Part shown: piece by piece, positions 12,817-12,909 of the stretch | Layout of the letters: every line of letters begins with the position of its first letter | Position numbering within the stretch: position 1 is the first letter of the stretch | Assembly: GCA_045635765.1 (NCBI GenBank) | Contig: JAZTWH010000038.1 | Span: 1 to 12,909, forward strand | Reading direction: 5' to 3' | Source: RGIG995 sp045635765 | Lineage (GTDB): Bacteria > Bacillota > Clostridia > Oscillospirales > UBA644 | Length of the DNA: 12,909 nt | Position numbers and translations under genes: made by a program | The notes under the pieces: generated by a model | Database searches by the model: none | Seen by the model: the letters and a program-made list of their open reading frames with translations, nothing else | Told to the model about the DNA's origin: nothing

Positions 12817-12909
12817 TTTCCTTTCCTTCAGGAGAATACCCCCTGGCAGATGAATATCCTTCGGCAGAGAATGGAACCCCTTTAGAGAATTATTCTTCGG
12901 CAGAGAATG
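12817..12909 (+). repeat. 93-bp perfect direct repeat, copy 2 (reaches the window end)
   Basis: It is identical to 12640-12732. The window ends exactly where copy 1 leaves the repeat for the 84-bp element, so it cannot be seen whether the sequence continues into the rest of ybeY or into another 177-bp unit. Confidence 0.95.

Noticed and set aside
1..12909. CRISPR array, prophage genes, transposase or toxin-antitoxin pair
   Set aside because: No regularly spaced repeats with unique spacers were seen, and none of the supported proteins carries phage, transposase or toxin features.

Overview
The window reads as a chromosomal segment of a spore-forming, low-to-mid GC Gram-positive bacterium of the class Clostridia. 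The evidence is a spoIIID homologue, the yqfC-yqfD sporulation pair joined to phoH-ybeY, a SpoVB-type flippase, SipW-type signal peptides, strong Shine-Dalgarno (SD) sequences and textbook sigma-A promoters. I cannot name a genus from sequence alone.

Layout. Positions 1-1927 (+) carry the end of an operon of surface proteins: the membrane- or wall-anchored C-terminus of one protein, a TasA/camelysin-like protein with a SipW-type signal, and a second SipW-type protein fused to a LysM domain. They end at a hairpin and a bidirectional terminator shared with a convergent tRNA-Arg(CCU) gene at 2109-2185. Positions 2315-5641 (-) hold a cytidylate-kinase-like protein, galE, and a D,D-carboxypeptidase-family protein that has lost its catalytic Ser and Lys. 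A perfect sigma-A promoter drives this last gene. Back to back with it is spoIIID (+), followed by a sensor-kinase-like protein that lacks the phospho-acceptor His. Its own perfect sigma-A promoter overlaps the spoIIID stop codon. That gene converges, with a 24-bp overlap, on a SpoVB/MurJ-type flippase (-). Across a 74-bp divergent gap lies a GNAT acetyltransferase fused to a QueG-like iron-sulfur domain (+), then a terminator and a third perfect sigma-A promoter. This last promoter serves yqfC-yqfD-phoH-ybeY.

The genes fall into three themes: cell surface and envelope (SipW-type proteins, GalE, carboxypeptidase homologue, flippase), sporulation (SpoIIID, YqfC, YqfD, SpoVB-like), and RNA metabolism (tRNA-Arg, PhoH, YbeY, QueG-like fusion). 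Three sporulation-type genes (spoIIID, the flippase gene, yqfC) have an inverted repeat that covers or abuts the SD, which suggests translational control.

The most unusual structure is at the right end. ybeY is interrupted just after its PTDVLSFP motif by an 18-nt/6-residue minisatellite. A perfect 93-bp direct repeat flanks an 84-bp insert with perfect 8-bp inverted ends and nested hairpins. The window stops inside the second repeat copy, so either a real rearrangement or an assembly artefact at a contig end is possible.
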